Shown here in pieces: positions 52,602 to 62,678 of a stretch of 64,000 nucleotides of DNA. Both the position numbers and the translations under genes were made by a program. Numbering within the stretch: position 1 is the first letter of the stretch; the number at the start of each line of letters is the position of its first letter. The notes under the pieces were generated by a model that did not search any database, had not been told where the DNA came from, and saw only the letters and a program-made list of their open reading frames with translations. The DNA is taken from assembly GCF_026013525.1 (NCBI RefSeq), contig NZ_JAPDRA010000008.1:84501-148500 (forward strand), written 5' to 3'. The DNA comes from Sphingomonas canadensis. GTDB taxonomy: Bacteria > Pseudomonadota > Alphaproteobacteria > Sphingomonadales > Sphingomonadaceae.

Positions 52602-53522
52602 CTATGCGGCCTCCCGTTGTTCGGTGTCGGCAAGACGGGTCAGGAACTCGGTCGCCTTGTTCGCCGCACTCGCAGCGGCGAAAATCGCCTTGCTGTCGGC
52701 TTTGAGGATGCGAAGCCAGTGGCCGATATATTCGGCATGATCGGCGCGCGGCTCGGCGGTGATACCAAGATCGCCGCAGAGGAACGCCGCGCCAAGTTCG
52801 GCAACCATTTCCTCCATCGCATAGGCATTGTCGCCGAAGCGTTTGCCGAATGTGCGATCACAACGCGATGATGCACCTGACCAGTGAGTCAGTTCGTGCA
52901 GAAGCGTCGAATACCATCCTTCCGATGCGGAACTGGTTTCGGTTCCGACGAAGCGATGCCGATCCGGCATGGTGATGCTGTCGGTTGCGCGATTATAGAA
53001 GGCGCGTGTGCCGCCGATGGCGATGTTCGCTCCGGTGGCAACGATGAACTGCTCGGCACGCTCGCACGGGTCGATACGATCTACGGCGGGTTCGGACGGT
53101 TCAATCTCGTAGCCATCAACCTGCGCCACGTTGAACACGCGCGATGCACGGGCAACGAAGAAACGGCTCTGCTGTTCGTCACCATTCGACGATGCGGACT
53201 CGTTCGGATCAAGATCGCGATAGAAGATGATGACCGAGGATTTCTCACCCTTGCGAACTTGTGCGCCCTTCTCCTGCCACTGGCGATAGGTTCCCCAGAT
53301 GCTATGCTCGAAACCGCAAGCATCGGCCGCAGCCCAAAGGGCGACGGTGTTGACGCCGCGATAGGCTCTGCGGCTCGTAATATTGGTGGGGCGCTGGATT
53401 GATCCGCCATTGCGGTGCCACGGCAGTTGCACATTGTCGCCGGAACCGGCTTCGATGGCGGTGATGATCTGATTGGTGATGGCGGTGTAAACGTCGAAGC
53501 GTTCGTTCGGTGAAGTGGTCAT
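52602..53522 (-). CDS. ardC: ArdC-like antirestriction protein
   Basis: 306 residues. The N-terminal ssDNA-binding ArdC domain starts with DVYTAITNQIITAIEAG and contains WHRNGG, PTNITSRRAYRGVN and FEHSIWGTYRQWQEKGAQVRKGE-type sequence (residues 71-93). The C-terminal zincin-like domain has HELTH at 209-213 and a downstream Glu at 238 or 242 as third ligand. ArdC proteins protect incoming DNA from restriction. AGGAG lies before the ATG at 53522. Confidence 0.9.
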   Translation of the reverse strand: MTTSPNERFDVYTAITNQIITAIEAGSGDNVQLPWHRNGGSIQRPTNITSRRAYRGVNTVALWAAADACGFEHSIWGTYRQWQEKGAQVRKGEKSSVIIFYRDLDPNESASSNGDEQQSRFFVARASRVFNVAQVDGYEIEPSEPAVDRIDPCERAEQFIVATGANIAIGGTRAFYNRATDSITMPDRHRFVGTETSSASEGWYSTLLHELTHWSGASSRCDRTFGKRFGDNAYAMEEMVAELGAAFLCGDLGITAEPRADHAEYIGHWLRILKADSKAIFAAASAANKATEFLTRLADTEQREAA

Positions 53523-53594
53523 GTCCTGATCTCCTTTCGCTGTTTCCTGAGGACGCGAAGGGACCAGGCTGGGGGAAAGTCGGCTCAGTCAGCC

Positions 53595-53665
53595 GAAGGC
53601 GTAACAGGCAACACGGGAGCCTGAATGCAATGAAGGGCGAATGGATCGGGCAGCCTGTTGACGGG
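53595..53665 (-). ncRNA. conserved leader element, copy 2 (upstream of ardC)
   Basis: On the - strand: stem AACAGGC (53653-53659) pairs with GCCTGTT (53603-53609) and encloses TGCCCGATCCATTCGC and CTCCCGTGTT. Relative to copy 1 one stem base pair is changed on both sides (G-C to A-T), and the inner loop is about ten bases longer. It lies 81-137 bases upstream of the ardC start. Confidence 0.5.
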
Positions 53666-53788
53666 CAGACAGCCTCAGCCACATTCGCGGATGAATCTCA
53701 GGGGATAGCGATAAGGAGTTTGGTCAGATTGACCGCCCGCATCGAACGCGGCGATGTCTATGCGGACGGCGTCACAGCGCCATCGCAA

Positions 53789-55795
53789 TCACTCAATGCC
53801 GAGTTTGCTAAAGAAGATTTTGTTGCGCATTTCGGCATCGCGCAGGAGCTTGGTCCAACTCAGCACCTCAATGTAGAGATTGATATTGCCGAACCAGCGG
53901 AACCAGCCAAGCCCATCGGGCATGGGCGTGAAGTCCTTCTCGCGTTCCAGCCAATCGGCAACCTTCTTGGTCAGGTCGCAGACGACATAACCGTAGAATG
54001 GAGTGTTGGTGTTGACGAGAATGTCGCGGTTCTTCGGGGTCTTGAACTTCCCGTCGCGAATCTGATTCACGTAGCGAACAATCTGCTGCACGGGATCGTC
54101 CTTGGATGACGGATTCGCAAAATCGTCACGCTGCGGCTTTTTGAACTCAAAGATCGTGATCGGATTGCTGGCTTCGTTCTCGCCGCGAAACGCCACACGA
54201 TTGTTGAAAATCGTGATGTCCGTTCGATCACCATTGGCCTTGTTGATCGGCTTTTCCGATGAAATATAGGCAGAGAAATTGAGCCGTTCGTCCAGCATCC
54301 AGAGGTTGTGGGCATCGAAGTCAATCTCGTCGGAATCCTTCTTCCTCTGCATGATGATGTCATGCACTTCGCCTTCGGACTTGTGGCGACCATCATCATC
54401 GGCTTCGAGCGCCTTCGAGAAAATATCGAGAACGCATTTGCGCATGGAGACATAGTGGATGAGGTCGTTCTTGCTCGTCTCGGATATGCTTTCCATCACC
54501 TCCGAGATTTTCTTGTCGAGGTCGGCCTCGTCCTCGGCTTGCAAGATCGCGGCAACCTGCGCGCGGGTCACTTGCTCTTTCTCAAACTTCTTCCGCTGGA
54601 AATGCAGTTCGATGTCCTGATTGCTCGGGCGCATCGGAAGGGAGCTGAAATCAACCTCGTTGCTCAGCGTTCGATGCCACGGCGCTTGGGTCGATACATA
54701 CTCCGTGATGCGAGCTTGCTTCCGTTGCTTACGCTCGGCGATCTCCGCGCCAACAGCCGATTGCGCGATCTCTGCTGCTTGCTGCTCGATCTGGCTCTGC
54801 GAGATTCCGCTGAGCAAATCGGATTCGGTCTGGAATCGAAACTCGCCGCGTTCGAGCGACACGTTGTCGTTCAGATAATCGCCGAACACATAGGCTTTGA
54901 TGACAAAGTTGCGTCCTTTGCCCGCCTCATCGCCGGGTATCGGCTCAAAAAACTCGTCCGCGAACTCTGGCACATAGGTTTGCAACGCTACGTCCGTCAC
55001 TTCACGGCGATGGGCGACGAGGCTCACTTTGCTTCGGGCGGCGCGTGGCGAATAGAATTTGAAGACGCGAACCTGAAACGATTTGTCTTCGCCATTCGCT
55101 GATATGCTGAATGCGCCATTCTGGACGGGCATCTCGATGATCTGGCTGCTGTCCTTGCCAAGATAATCGTTCAACGAAACCGGCGCGGTGGTGCTGCCTT
55201 CGTCACGGATCACAACGCGCGGGCAGGGCTTATCAGCATCGACGAAATACGGGAGCAATCGCTCGACAAGCACGCGGCTGATCGTGTCGATGCCCTTGTC
55301 GGGAAACTTCACCGACTTAATTCCAGCGATCTCGACGACACTGCCTACCTCGCCCTCGGAGATCGGGCGCAATTCTTCATCGACGATGATGTCTTTATCC
55401 AGACCCATGCGGAACTTGCGCTCGCGCAGCTCGTGGCCTTCCGCAAAAATGCTACTGACATTCATGCGGTCAAAATATTTGAGGCAGGTGAAGCGCCCGA
55501 AGCCTTTCCCACCGTCTGATTTTTTCTGCTCGGTGTAGAGTTCATCGAAGGAGTCACGATTGAGCTGGGTGAAGCCAATCCCGTTGTCGGAGACGATGAA
55601 TCCATCGACGCCGCGCAAACCTTCGATCAAATCCTCCTGACCATCGCGCTTGATCTGGATATCAACCACGCCCTTGTCGGACTTTTTCTCGTCGATGGCT
55701 TGGATCGAGTTCACGACCAGTTCCACGAGCGGCGTATAGACGTTGGTGCCGGAGCGAATGTTCTCGACAAGGCGCTTAATGTTGACGTTGCTCAT
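53789..55795 (-). CDS. GHKL-type ATPase with C-terminal nuclease-like region, last gene of a defence operon
   Basis: 668 residues. The N-terminal Hsp90/histidine-kinase/MutL-like ATPase has the N box PLVELVVNSIQAID, the G1 box VSDNGIGF and the G2 region GGKGFGRF. A helical charged middle follows. Near the C-terminus ITIFEFKKPQRDD has the ExK form found in PD-(D/E)xK nucleases, after a possible upstream acidic residue in NGDRTDITIFNNRVAFRG-type sequence. It starts inside the end of the GIY-YIG gene (ATGA overlap). It probably couples ATP-dependent conformational change to DNA cleavage; exact role unknown. Confidence 0.75.
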   Translation of the reverse strand: MSNVNIKRLVENIRSGTNVYTPLVELVVNSIQAIDEKKSDKGVVDIQIKRDGQEDLIEGLRGVDGFIVSDNGIGFTQLNRDSFDELYTEQKKSDGGKGFGRFTCLKYFDRMNVSSIFAEGHELRERKFRMGLDKDIIVDEELRPISEGEVGSVVEIAGIKSVKFPDKGIDTISRVLVERLLPYFVDADKPCPRVVIRDEGSTTAPVSLNDYLGKDSSQIIEMPVQNGAFSISANGEDKSFQVRVFKFYSPRAARSKVSLVAHRREVTDVALQTYVPEFADEFFEPIPGDEAGKGRNFVIKAYVFGDYLNDNVSLERGEFRFQTESDLLSGISQSQIEQQAAEIAQSAVGAEIAERKQRKQARITEYVSTQAPWHRTLSNEVDFSSLPMRPSNQDIELHFQRKKFEKEQVTRAQVAAILQAEDEADLDKKISEVMESISETSKNDLIHYVSMRKCVLDIFSKALEADDDGRHKSEGEVHDIIMQRKKDSDEIDFDAHNLWMLDERLNFSAYISSEKPINKANGDRTDITIFNNRVAFRGENEASNPITIFEFKKPQRDDFANPSSKDDPVQQIVRYVNQIRDGKFKTPKNRDILVNTNTPFYGYVVCDLTKKVADWLEREKDFTPMPDGLGWFRWFGNINLYIEVLSWTKLLRDAEMRNKIFFSKLGIE

Positions 55796-57009
55796 GACGC
55801 GCCACTCTCGCGGACGAGCCGCGCGGTTTTCGGATCATAGGTATATTCGGTAATCGTGCCGTCCTTGATCCGCTCCACAGCGTCATCGACGATAAAGCGC
55901 GGCACGAGGAACCATTCACGCGGGATGACGGGATTGCCGAAACGATCCTTGATCTCGATGTCGAGTCGCGCTGGATCGAATATGCGGTGGATCAGATTTT
56001 CGAGCTTGGTCCGGTTGATGTTGTAGAGCGTGTAGGTCGCGACGATTTCCGCCTCGGCCATCAGGAATGTCGGATCGAATTTGGCATTGGCGATGCGCTT
56101 TTGCACGTCGCCGCCGGTCACGCCGATCTTGTGCAGAACATCGCGGTTTGCGGCGACCACGGGATCATCGGACTTGCTGCGCAACACATAGATCGTGCCG
56201 CTGGCGGAATCGTCATCGTCAAGCTGTCCAGCGAATGGCGACTGCTCTTCGCGCACAAACAAGGGGCCAGCTTCGGGATCGGAGATGCGTCGGCCCGCCT
56301 CGTCCTTATGCAAGGCCCGCTGCAATGAGCGCATGAGCATATTGCTCTCTGTGCCGTTGTCGAAAATCACGCGCAGGCGAGCATCCGTGCGTCCCTGCGC
56401 ATTGACGAATATCTCGTCCATGTCGGCGACATAGGCTTTTTGGCCTCCGACGATGAACCATGCGCCGGGACGGATTTCGGCCTTCAGCTCGAACTCCCGC
56501 GATTTCCTGATGCCACTCTCAAGCTCGCGCTGGACCTCCTCGAATAGAGGCTTGAACGTGTCGAAGTCCTCGCACTTTTCGCGGTTCGCGATCTCTTCGG
56601 CAGCGCGCTTTTCTTCGGCGGTTCGGACATGGCGAAGATCGGAAATGTCGGACGTGCCAATTGCGTCCTCAAGTTCAGCCAATAGGGCGTCGGTGTCCAT
56701 GTCATCATCGGACGCGGGTGAAGCGGCCTCGGTTCCCGCAAGCAATCCCTGATGGTCGAGCGGTTCTATAAGAGTCCGGCAGTCTTCCTGCGCGCGCAGC
56801 CGATCAAGGCGCGTTGCATAGATGCGCTCGAAGATGTCGCGGCTTTCACCGTGACGCGGCGCATGACCATGCTTCTCGACAAATCGCTGGATCTCTTCAA
56901 ATCCAGCGATGATGCGTTCCTCGCGCGGCCCGCGCCCGACCTTTTTCTCGGGCGGCGCGAAATCGGCGAGCGCGTCAGCTAGGGCATCAAGGTCGAGGTC
57001 ATCCGTCAT
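55792..57009 (-). CDS. GIY-YIG nuclease-family protein of the defence operon
   Basis: 405 residues. The C-terminal third (residues about 275-370) reads SGTIYVLRSKSDDP, then HKIGVTGGDVQKRIANAKFDPTF, the T5orf172/MUG113 version of the GIY-YIG domain. The N-terminal part is acidic and helical with no known motif. ATG at 57009 has AGAGGG five bases upstream and lies 11 bases inside the helicase gene. A DNA-cutting role is likely; target unknown. Confidence 0.78.
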   Translation of the reverse strand: MTDDLDLDALADALADFAPPEKKVGRGPREERIIAGFEEIQRFVEKHGHAPRHGESRDIFERIYATRLDRLRAQEDCRTLIEPLDHQGLLAGTEAASPASDDDMDTDALLAELEDAIGTSDISDLRHVRTAEEKRAAEEIANREKCEDFDTFKPLFEEVQRELESGIRKSREFELKAEIRPGAWFIVGGQKAYVADMDEIFVNAQGRTDARLRVIFDNGTESNMLMRSLQRALHKDEAGRRISDPEAGPLFVREEQSPFAGQLDDDDSASGTIYVLRSKSDDPVVAANRDVLHKIGVTGGDVQKRIANAKFDPTFLMAEAEIVATYTLYNINRTKLENLIHRIFDPARLDIEIKDRFGNPVIPREWFLVPRFIVDDAVERIKDGTITEYTYDPKTARLVRESGAS

Positions 57010-59065
57010 AGCGGCCCTCTTTCTTGAATCGCATGAAGGCGGCTGCACCCTCGGCCAAACGCCTTTCCCACGCGTCCGACGATGTGATCGACGGCGGACG
57101 CTCACGTTCCTTGATGAAGCGCGCGGCGCGCACGGCAAGGTCTTTCGCATCATCAGGCGACAGGCTGGTGCGCTTGCTGGCAATGGCGGCGGCGACCTGT
57201 TTCAGACTTTCCTCGCTCATGGATTTCGCGAGGATCGCATAGGCCTCCTGAAACGGATTGATGCGGTCGATCAGGTCGATGTCGAGTTCGCGCACATCCA
57301 TCGCGAATTTCCGCACGCCGTCGATTAGCGCGGTATTCGCGCTCGGCTCGCTATCGCCCTTCTTGTCATCGCCAAGCGCAATGCGCGCGGCCTGCTGGGT
57401 GAGATTGAGCGCGGCGATGGCGTGCTGACGCACGGCCTCCTGATCCTCTTCATCCAGTTCAGGATATTTGTCCTTGATGATCTTGCCGAGGCGAAGCTGG
57501 GTCAGCTCTTCGGGAACCATCTCTTCGTCGAACAGCCCGCGCTCGATCGACGGCTTGTCCTGAACGAAGGTCGCGATCACCTCGTTCAAATCCTCTTTGC
57601 AGATGCGCGCGGCTTCCTTGCTCTTGGGTTCGGTCAGACCTTTGATCTCGATCTGGAACTGGCCCGTCTGCTCGTTGAAGCCGACATTGCACTTGTCGGG
57701 CTGATAACCGTCATCGCCATAATCGAAGCCGGGTTGCGGGCCGCTCTGTGGATTTTTCGGTGTGAAATTGAAACGCGGCGCGAGAACCTGCTCCATGAGC
57801 AAGCTCGCGGCGATGGCTTTCAGCGTATCATTGATCGCCTCGATAACGGCGGACTCGGATGCGTCCGGCTCGGCGATCAAGTTGGTGAACCGCGCGCGCG
57901 TCTTGCCCGGTGCATCACGGGTGGCGCGGCCGATGATCTGCACAATCTCGGTAAGGCTGGCGCGATAGCCGACAGTCAGCGCGTGTTCGCACCAAATCCA
58001 GTCGAAGCCCTCCTTCGCCATGCCGAGCGCGATGATAATATCCACATGATCGCGGTTATTCTTTTGCGCGGGGTCTTTGAGCGCGGCGGACACACGGTCG
58101 CGCTTCGATGGATCATCATCCACAAGATCGGCAATGCGCAGCGTCTTGCCGTCCGGCGTTTTCACCAACTGGAATCCGGTGGCGGGATCAATGCCCTGCC
58201 AGTCCCCCAACTCGGTGATGATATGTTCCACCTCGCGGATTTTGTCCTTCGTGCTTTCGCGCGAATTGACGTTCGGAATGTGGATGATGGTTTTCTCAGC
58301 CGGATTCAGCACCTCAAGAATGTCGTCGGTGTAGGAGCCGGAGTAGAAGAAATAGCCGATGTCGAGCTGTTTGAGATATTCGTAGCCGTTGAGCTGCTCG
58401 TAATAGGTGTAGGTGACGGTATCGAACTTCGCCTCATCGGTCGGCGCGAGAACGGCCTCGGCGTCACCGCGAAAATAGCTGCCGGTCATCGCGACGATAT
58501 GCACCTTGTCGCGGGCGATAAACTCGCCAAGGTGTTTGCCCAACACATTGTCGGGATTGGCGGAAACGTGGTGGAACTCGTCCACCGCGATCAATCGGCC
58601 ATCGAAAGCCTCGACGCCGAACCGCTCCACCGCGAAACGGAATGTCGCGTGCGTGCAGACCAGCACTTTGTCATCGCTGGCAAGGAAGCTGCCGACAGAA
58701 TTGACCTTGCCGCCATCCTCGCCGGGTGCGTTGCAAAGGTTCCATTTGGGCGCAACGATCCAGTCAGCCCAAAAACCATGCTGGCTCAGTAGTTCATCGG
58801 CGAAGCTGGAACCGATGGATTTTTCAGGCACGACGATGATCGCCTGCTTCAAACCTTGATTGGCGAGCTTGTCGAGCGCGATGAACATGAGCGCGCGGCT
58901 CTTGCCTGACGCCGGCGGCGATTTGATGAGAAGATAGGGTTCGCCACGCTTCTCGAACGCGCGCTCCTGCATTGCGCGCATACCAAGGGCATTGGACTTG
59001 GCGGAGTTACCGTTGCGGGCGTATGAAACCGATACGGAAGGAACTGTTTTCTTGTCGAAGGTCAT
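56999..59065 (-). CDS. superfamily 2 DEAD/DEAH-type helicase of the defence operon
   Basis: 688 residues. Walker A is SPPASGKS (49-56), motif II is DEFHH at 162-166, and AMTGSYFRG is motif III. The C-terminal lobe has LTEIVQIIGRATRDAPGK as motif VI. This is the type I restriction-like/ComFA-like branch of SF2 translocases. The ATG overlaps the stop of the upstream gene (TAATG). It probably translocates on DNA in the defence complex. Confidence 0.87.
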   Translation of the reverse strand: MTFDKKTVPSVSVSYARNGNSAKSNALGMRAMQERAFEKRGEPYLLIKSPPASGKSRALMFIALDKLANQGLKQAIIVVPEKSIGSSFADELLSQHGFWADWIVAPKWNLCNAPGEDGGKVNSVGSFLASDDKVLVCTHATFRFAVERFGVEAFDGRLIAVDEFHHVSANPDNVLGKHLGEFIARDKVHIVAMTGSYFRGDAEAVLAPTDEAKFDTVTYTYYEQLNGYEYLKQLDIGYFFYSGSYTDDILEVLNPAEKTIIHIPNVNSRESTKDKIREVEHIITELGDWQGIDPATGFQLVKTPDGKTLRIADLVDDDPSKRDRVSAALKDPAQKNNRDHVDIIIALGMAKEGFDWIWCEHALTVGYRASLTEIVQIIGRATRDAPGKTRARFTNLIAEPDASESAVIEAINDTLKAIAASLLMEQVLAPRFNFTPKNPQSGPQPGFDYGDDGYQPDKCNVGFNEQTGQFQIEIKGLTEPKSKEAARICKEDLNEVIATFVQDKPSIERGLFDEEMVPEELTQLRLGKIIKDKYPELDEEDQEAVRQHAIAALNLTQQAARIALGDDKKGDSEPSANTALIDGVRKFAMDVRELDIDLIDRINPFQEAYAILAKSMSEESLKQVAAAIASKRTSLSPDDAKDLAVRAARFIKERERPPSITSSDAWERRLAEGAAAFMRFKKEGRYDG

Positions 59066-59904
59066 TATCGGTCCCCCGCGACACTGGCGAGCGCCGCTTT
59101 CAATACTTGGAAGCAAACCTTGGCCGTATGCTGATCCGGCGTGAAGCCGGAGGCCATTTGTTCGTATGGATGGATGTAATTGCGGAAGTCACGCAGGCCA
59201 TGACCAAATTTTTTTACATCCGGCTTGAGTAAGTCAATTTCGCTGGCGGCGTCGATGAATTGAGCGAGGCTCCATTCGTGAAACCGCTTCACGCTGCCGT
59301 CCGCTGCCTTAGGGCTGGCCGCTGCCTGATTGAAGCGCGCCGGTTGCTTCTGTGCCGCCCCCAGCAAAACGGCTTCGAGAACGCTGCCGCACAGCAGGAC
59401 TGTCGCAAGATACGCGCCCGCTCCCATCGCCGTCCGCGCTTCGGCCAGACGACTCTCGATGATCGGGACCGCCTGAGCTTCGATGGGCAGGTTCTGGATA
59501 TTGGGGATGGTGAACTCGCTGTGCAAGAAGTCATCGACAGTCTGCGCGGTCGACGCTTTCGGCGTTGCGGCGGGCTTGCCCTCAAGCCGTGCAACGATGC
59601 CGCGTGCTTTGGCGAGAATGGTGTCATCGGATTGCTGGCCATTCAGCGCGCCTATGGCCTCGCAGGCATCAAGCAATTCGGACAGCACCTTACTGACAAG
59701 AGAGTCCGGCTCCTGCTCCCAGAACGAACGCAGCTTCTTTGCTTTTGAGCTGCCGTAGGTTTGATATTTCGCGTCGTGGATCGCTACGCGGTGGCGTTTG
59801 AAAAACTCGGCGAAGGTCTGGTCGGTGTAGTCAAGGACATAGCCGCTCGACATGCCAAGCAGGTTTTCAAAATAGCGTTTTTCAATGTCGGTGAGGCTGC
59901 TCAT
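59065..59904 (-). CDS. hypothetical protein with HEPN-like C-terminal region
   Basis: 279 residues, not securely recognised. The C-terminal helical region contains LRDFRNYIHPYEQ with Arg238 and His245 separated by six residues, the Rx4-6H form of HEPN ribonucleases; LLCGSVLEAVLLGAA before it also fits HEPN or MAE-type helices. The gene sits between the methyltransferase and the helicase with overlaps of four and one bases, so it is an integral part of the operon. Confidence 0.6.
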   Translation of the reverse strand: MSSLTDIEKRYFENLLGMSSGYVLDYTDQTFAEFFKRHRVAIHDAKYQTYGSSKAKKLRSFWEQEPDSLVSKVLSELLDACEAIGALNGQQSDDTILAKARGIVARLEGKPAATPKASTAQTVDDFLHSEFTIPNIQNLPIEAQAVPIIESRLAEARTAMGAGAYLATVLLCGSVLEAVLLGAAQKQPARFNQAAASPKAADGSVKRFHEWSLAQFIDAASEIDLLKPDVKKFGHGLRDFRNYIHPYEQMASGFTPDQHTAKVCFQVLKAALASVAGDR

Positions 59905-62678
59905 ACTGCCCCTACCTTGCGCTTTTTCGCGCCGCCCGCGCTTGCGGTCATTTTGGTGTAAAGCTCGAAGAGCTTTTCCAGCCGTTCTGTGTCGTTCCTG
60001 AACCGTCGCCCGATATAGATGCGTTCCAGCACCTCATCGTTGCGCTCGTGTGCTTCGAGCAAGTCAGCGGGCATCTTCTCTGGATCATAGAGGTCGGCAA
60101 TGGTCGCCGGAAAATGCGCCTCGCGCGCCAGCAAGATGTCTTCCGCACAGCGGTTCAGGTCATCTTTGTTCTTATCGGTGAGTGTCGGCACCGGAAATGT
60201 ATTCCAGCCAAGTGTGTTGGAATATCGGAAATCTGTCTTGAGTTTGCCGCAGACGGTGGCGATCCAAATGAGGTGGAGCCTCGATGCAATCAATGCCATG
60301 TTCCAAAGCGGTGCATCGTAGAGCGCAAAGGAGCTATCTGCGACAATCGAACGCTCCGGCAACAGGCCAATGGGGAGATAAGGCCGCCGCTCCGAGCTGA
60401 CGCGCGGCACGATAAGCGCCATGCGCTCACCGACTCCCTGAATTTGGCGGAAGCGATGCGGGAACTCTGCTGCGGGTCTTGTTTCAGCGGCTATGCTGTT
60501 TGCGCGGAAGGTCCGGATGTTTGCAATCCGGTTTGCGATCTCTGGAATCTGTGCCGCGCGCGTCGCATCGCCATCTTCGATCCACAGACAGTATCGCTGT
60601 ATGCCGCGAATGAACTCTGCTGACCCATAGTAAGGTCTTATAAACACACGAGCTTCTGGATGATCCGAACACAGCGCATTAGCGCCGTCGTGATCTAAGA
60701 AAAAATTGCCATCATCAGTAGGCTTGTTACCCCACAACATTAGCGCGCGATCCGAGGTCGTTCGGTTAACCTTCTCAACGATCAAATCCGGTCCTGACAC
60801 CAGATAGGCGTTTATGTTTTGAACGTCTTTGACAATGGACGTTCCATCATCCGATTCCGAATATAGCTGCCGAGCATTACTGGGCGCGATCTCCAGACCA
60901 ATAATTGCGACCGTCACGCCAGCATTGTGGCTGGCAAGATTAGCCCATTTGAATGACGTGTGAGCGAAAGCAATCTTGCTATTAGTCTTAAAAACTAGCG
61001 GCCATAGAACAGGAACCTGCTCGCCTTGGCAAACAGAGTTTGTGGAAACGAAGGCCGTTTTTGCCTTGGTAGCGATGGCATAGTCCGCAGCCTTCATAAA
61101 CCAACCAGCGACGTAATCGAGCGACTTCCAGTTTTTAGTTCTGTGGCCAAAAATCGCCTCAAGCTCGGCCTTTTGTTCTTTGTCCTGCCAAGTCGATCCG
61201 AGATACGGCGGATTGCCGCAGATGTAGGTTTCACCGCCTTCGTTGTCGAAGTCGATCCGCGCTTGATCGAGCGGCGTGTGAAACAGGTCATCACCAACGA
61301 GCTTCACGCCTGTTCCTGTCGGTGGACAGATGCTCAGCCAGTCGAGCCGGAGCGCATTGCCGCAGGTGATCCAATTTTCATTGTTGAGCGGAAGAAACTC
61401 GGCAAGTGCCAATTTCTGCCCGCGATAGAGGGTGTCACACTGAAACTCGGCGATGATGAGCGCGAGACGCGCAACCTCCGCCGGAAAATCGCGCAACTCG
61501 ATCCCGCGAAAATTCGTGAGCGGAATGTCGGACAGGCGACCGACCTCATCGCGCCGCCGGTTTATCTCCGCCTCGATCTCGCGCATTTCCTTGTAGGCGA
61601 TCACAAGGAAATTTCCGCTACCGCACGCAGGATCGAATACCCGGATGCGCGCCATGCGATTGCGGAGATTGAGGAGCTTGCGGCCATTGCCACCGGCCTC
61701 CTCAAGCTGCTCACGCAAACTGTCGAGGAAGAGCGGATTGAGAACTTTTAGGATGTTCGGGCGACTGGTGTAGTGCATCCCGAGCGCGCCGCGCTCCTCA
61801 TCATCCGCCACTGCCTGAATCATCGACCCGAAGATATCGGGGTTGATCTGTGTCCATTTCAGGCTGCCGATGTGGAGGAGATAGGATCGCGCGATCCGGC
61901 TGAAACGCGGCACCTCAAGGCTGCCGGAAAAGAGGCCGCCATTCACGTAAGGGAATACGTTCGCCCATGAGCGGATGTTCGCCGTCTGCCGATCCTTGAT
62001 CGGCGTGTTCATTGCGCGAAAAATCTCGGCGATCACTTCATGGGTGTTCGACGCATCCTTCTCGCTCATCTGGTCAACGGTCGCGGTGAAGAGGCCCGTG
62101 CCGTTGAAGATGTCGGTGTCCTCCGCGAAAAAGCAGAAGATCAGCCGCGCCATGAAGTGATTCATGTCAGGGCGGCGATCCGCCTTGCCCCATGCCGGAT
62201 TGTCTTTCAGCAGTTCCACATAGAGCCGGTTGAGGCGGCTGGTGGCGCGAATATCGAAGGCGCTGTCGCGCACTTGCTTGACGGTGCTGATGCCCGCCAA
62301 GGGGAGAAAGAAACCGAAATATTCGGGGAACTCGGTGAAGGTGCAAGCGACGGTTTCGCCGGATTCAATATCCTCGGCCTCGAACAAGTCGCCGTCCGTT
62401 GCGAGGATGAATTGCGCTTTCGCCTTGGTGGTGGCGGGACTGGCTTTCAGCGCCGCCAACGTCGCGGTCACGGTGCCGGATTCGGCGACCGCGATATGGA
62501 TGTTATTCCGTTGCAGCACGCCGCCGACATCCGAGCCGTTGCTGTGGCCGTCGCGCAGGCGCTTGATCGTCGCAGGCTTGTTGCCGAAGGCTTCAAGAAA
62601 CTGGAACGGAAACGCCTCTCGGTCGAACGGGCGTTCTGCCAATTCGGAAACAGCTTCTTCGATCTCAACGGCGTTCAT
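59901..62678 (-). CDS. N6-adenine DNA methyltransferase of the defence operon (MmeI-like)
   Basis: 925 residues. SAM motif I FDPACGSGN is at 348-356 and catalytic motif IV GNPPY at 488-492, the gamma-class arrangement. The C-terminal third (SDHPEARVFIRPYYGSAEFI, split over residues about 650-680, then NTLGWNTFPVP) is typical of the MmeI/type IIG target-recognition region. The N-terminal 120 residues show no clear PD-ExK nuclease motif. ATG at 62678 was chosen because the small RHH gene ends just inside it; longer readings would cross that gene. Confidence 0.85.
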   Translation of the reverse strand: MNAVEIEEAVSELAERPFDREAFPFQFLEAFGNKPATIKRLRDGHSNGSDVGGVLQRNNIHIAVAESGTVTATLAALKASPATTKAKAQFILATDGDLFEAEDIESGETVACTFTEFPEYFGFFLPLAGISTVKQVRDSAFDIRATSRLNRLYVELLKDNPAWGKADRRPDMNHFMARLIFCFFAEDTDIFNGTGLFTATVDQMSEKDASNTHEVIAEIFRAMNTPIKDRQTANIRSWANVFPYVNGGLFSGSLEVPRFSRIARSYLLHIGSLKWTQINPDIFGSMIQAVADDEERGALGMHYTSRPNILKVLNPLFLDSLREQLEEAGGNGRKLLNLRNRMARIRVFDPACGSGNFLVIAYKEMREIEAEINRRRDEVGRLSDIPLTNFRGIELRDFPAEVARLALIIAEFQCDTLYRGQKLALAEFLPLNNENWITCGNALRLDWLSICPPTGTGVKLVGDDLFHTPLDQARIDFDNEGGETYICGNPPYLGSTWQDKEQKAELEAIFGHRTKNWKSLDYVAGWFMKAADYAIATKAKTAFVSTNSVCQGEQVPVLWPLVFKTNSKIAFAHTSFKWANLASHNAGVTVAIIGLEIAPSNARQLYSESDDGTSIVKDVQNINAYLVSGPDLIVEKVNRTTSDRALMLWGNKPTDDGNFFLDHDGANALCSDHPEARVFIRPYYGSAEFIRGIQRYCLWIEDGDATRAAQIPEIANRIANIRTFRANSIAAETRPAAEFPHRFRQIQGVGERMALIVPRVSSERRPYLPIGLLPERSIVADSSFALYDAPLWNMALIASRLHLIWIATVCGKLKTDFRYSNTLGWNTFPVPTLTDKNKDDLNRCAEDILLAREAHFPATIADLYDPEKMPADLLEAHERNDEVLERIYIGRRFRNDTERLEKLFELYTKMTASAGGAKKRKVGAV

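Noticed and set aside
59901..62678. Reading the methyltransferase as a complete type IIG restriction-modification enzyme
   Set aside because: No PD-ExK nuclease motif is evident in the N-terminal region, and separate nuclease genes follow in the operon.
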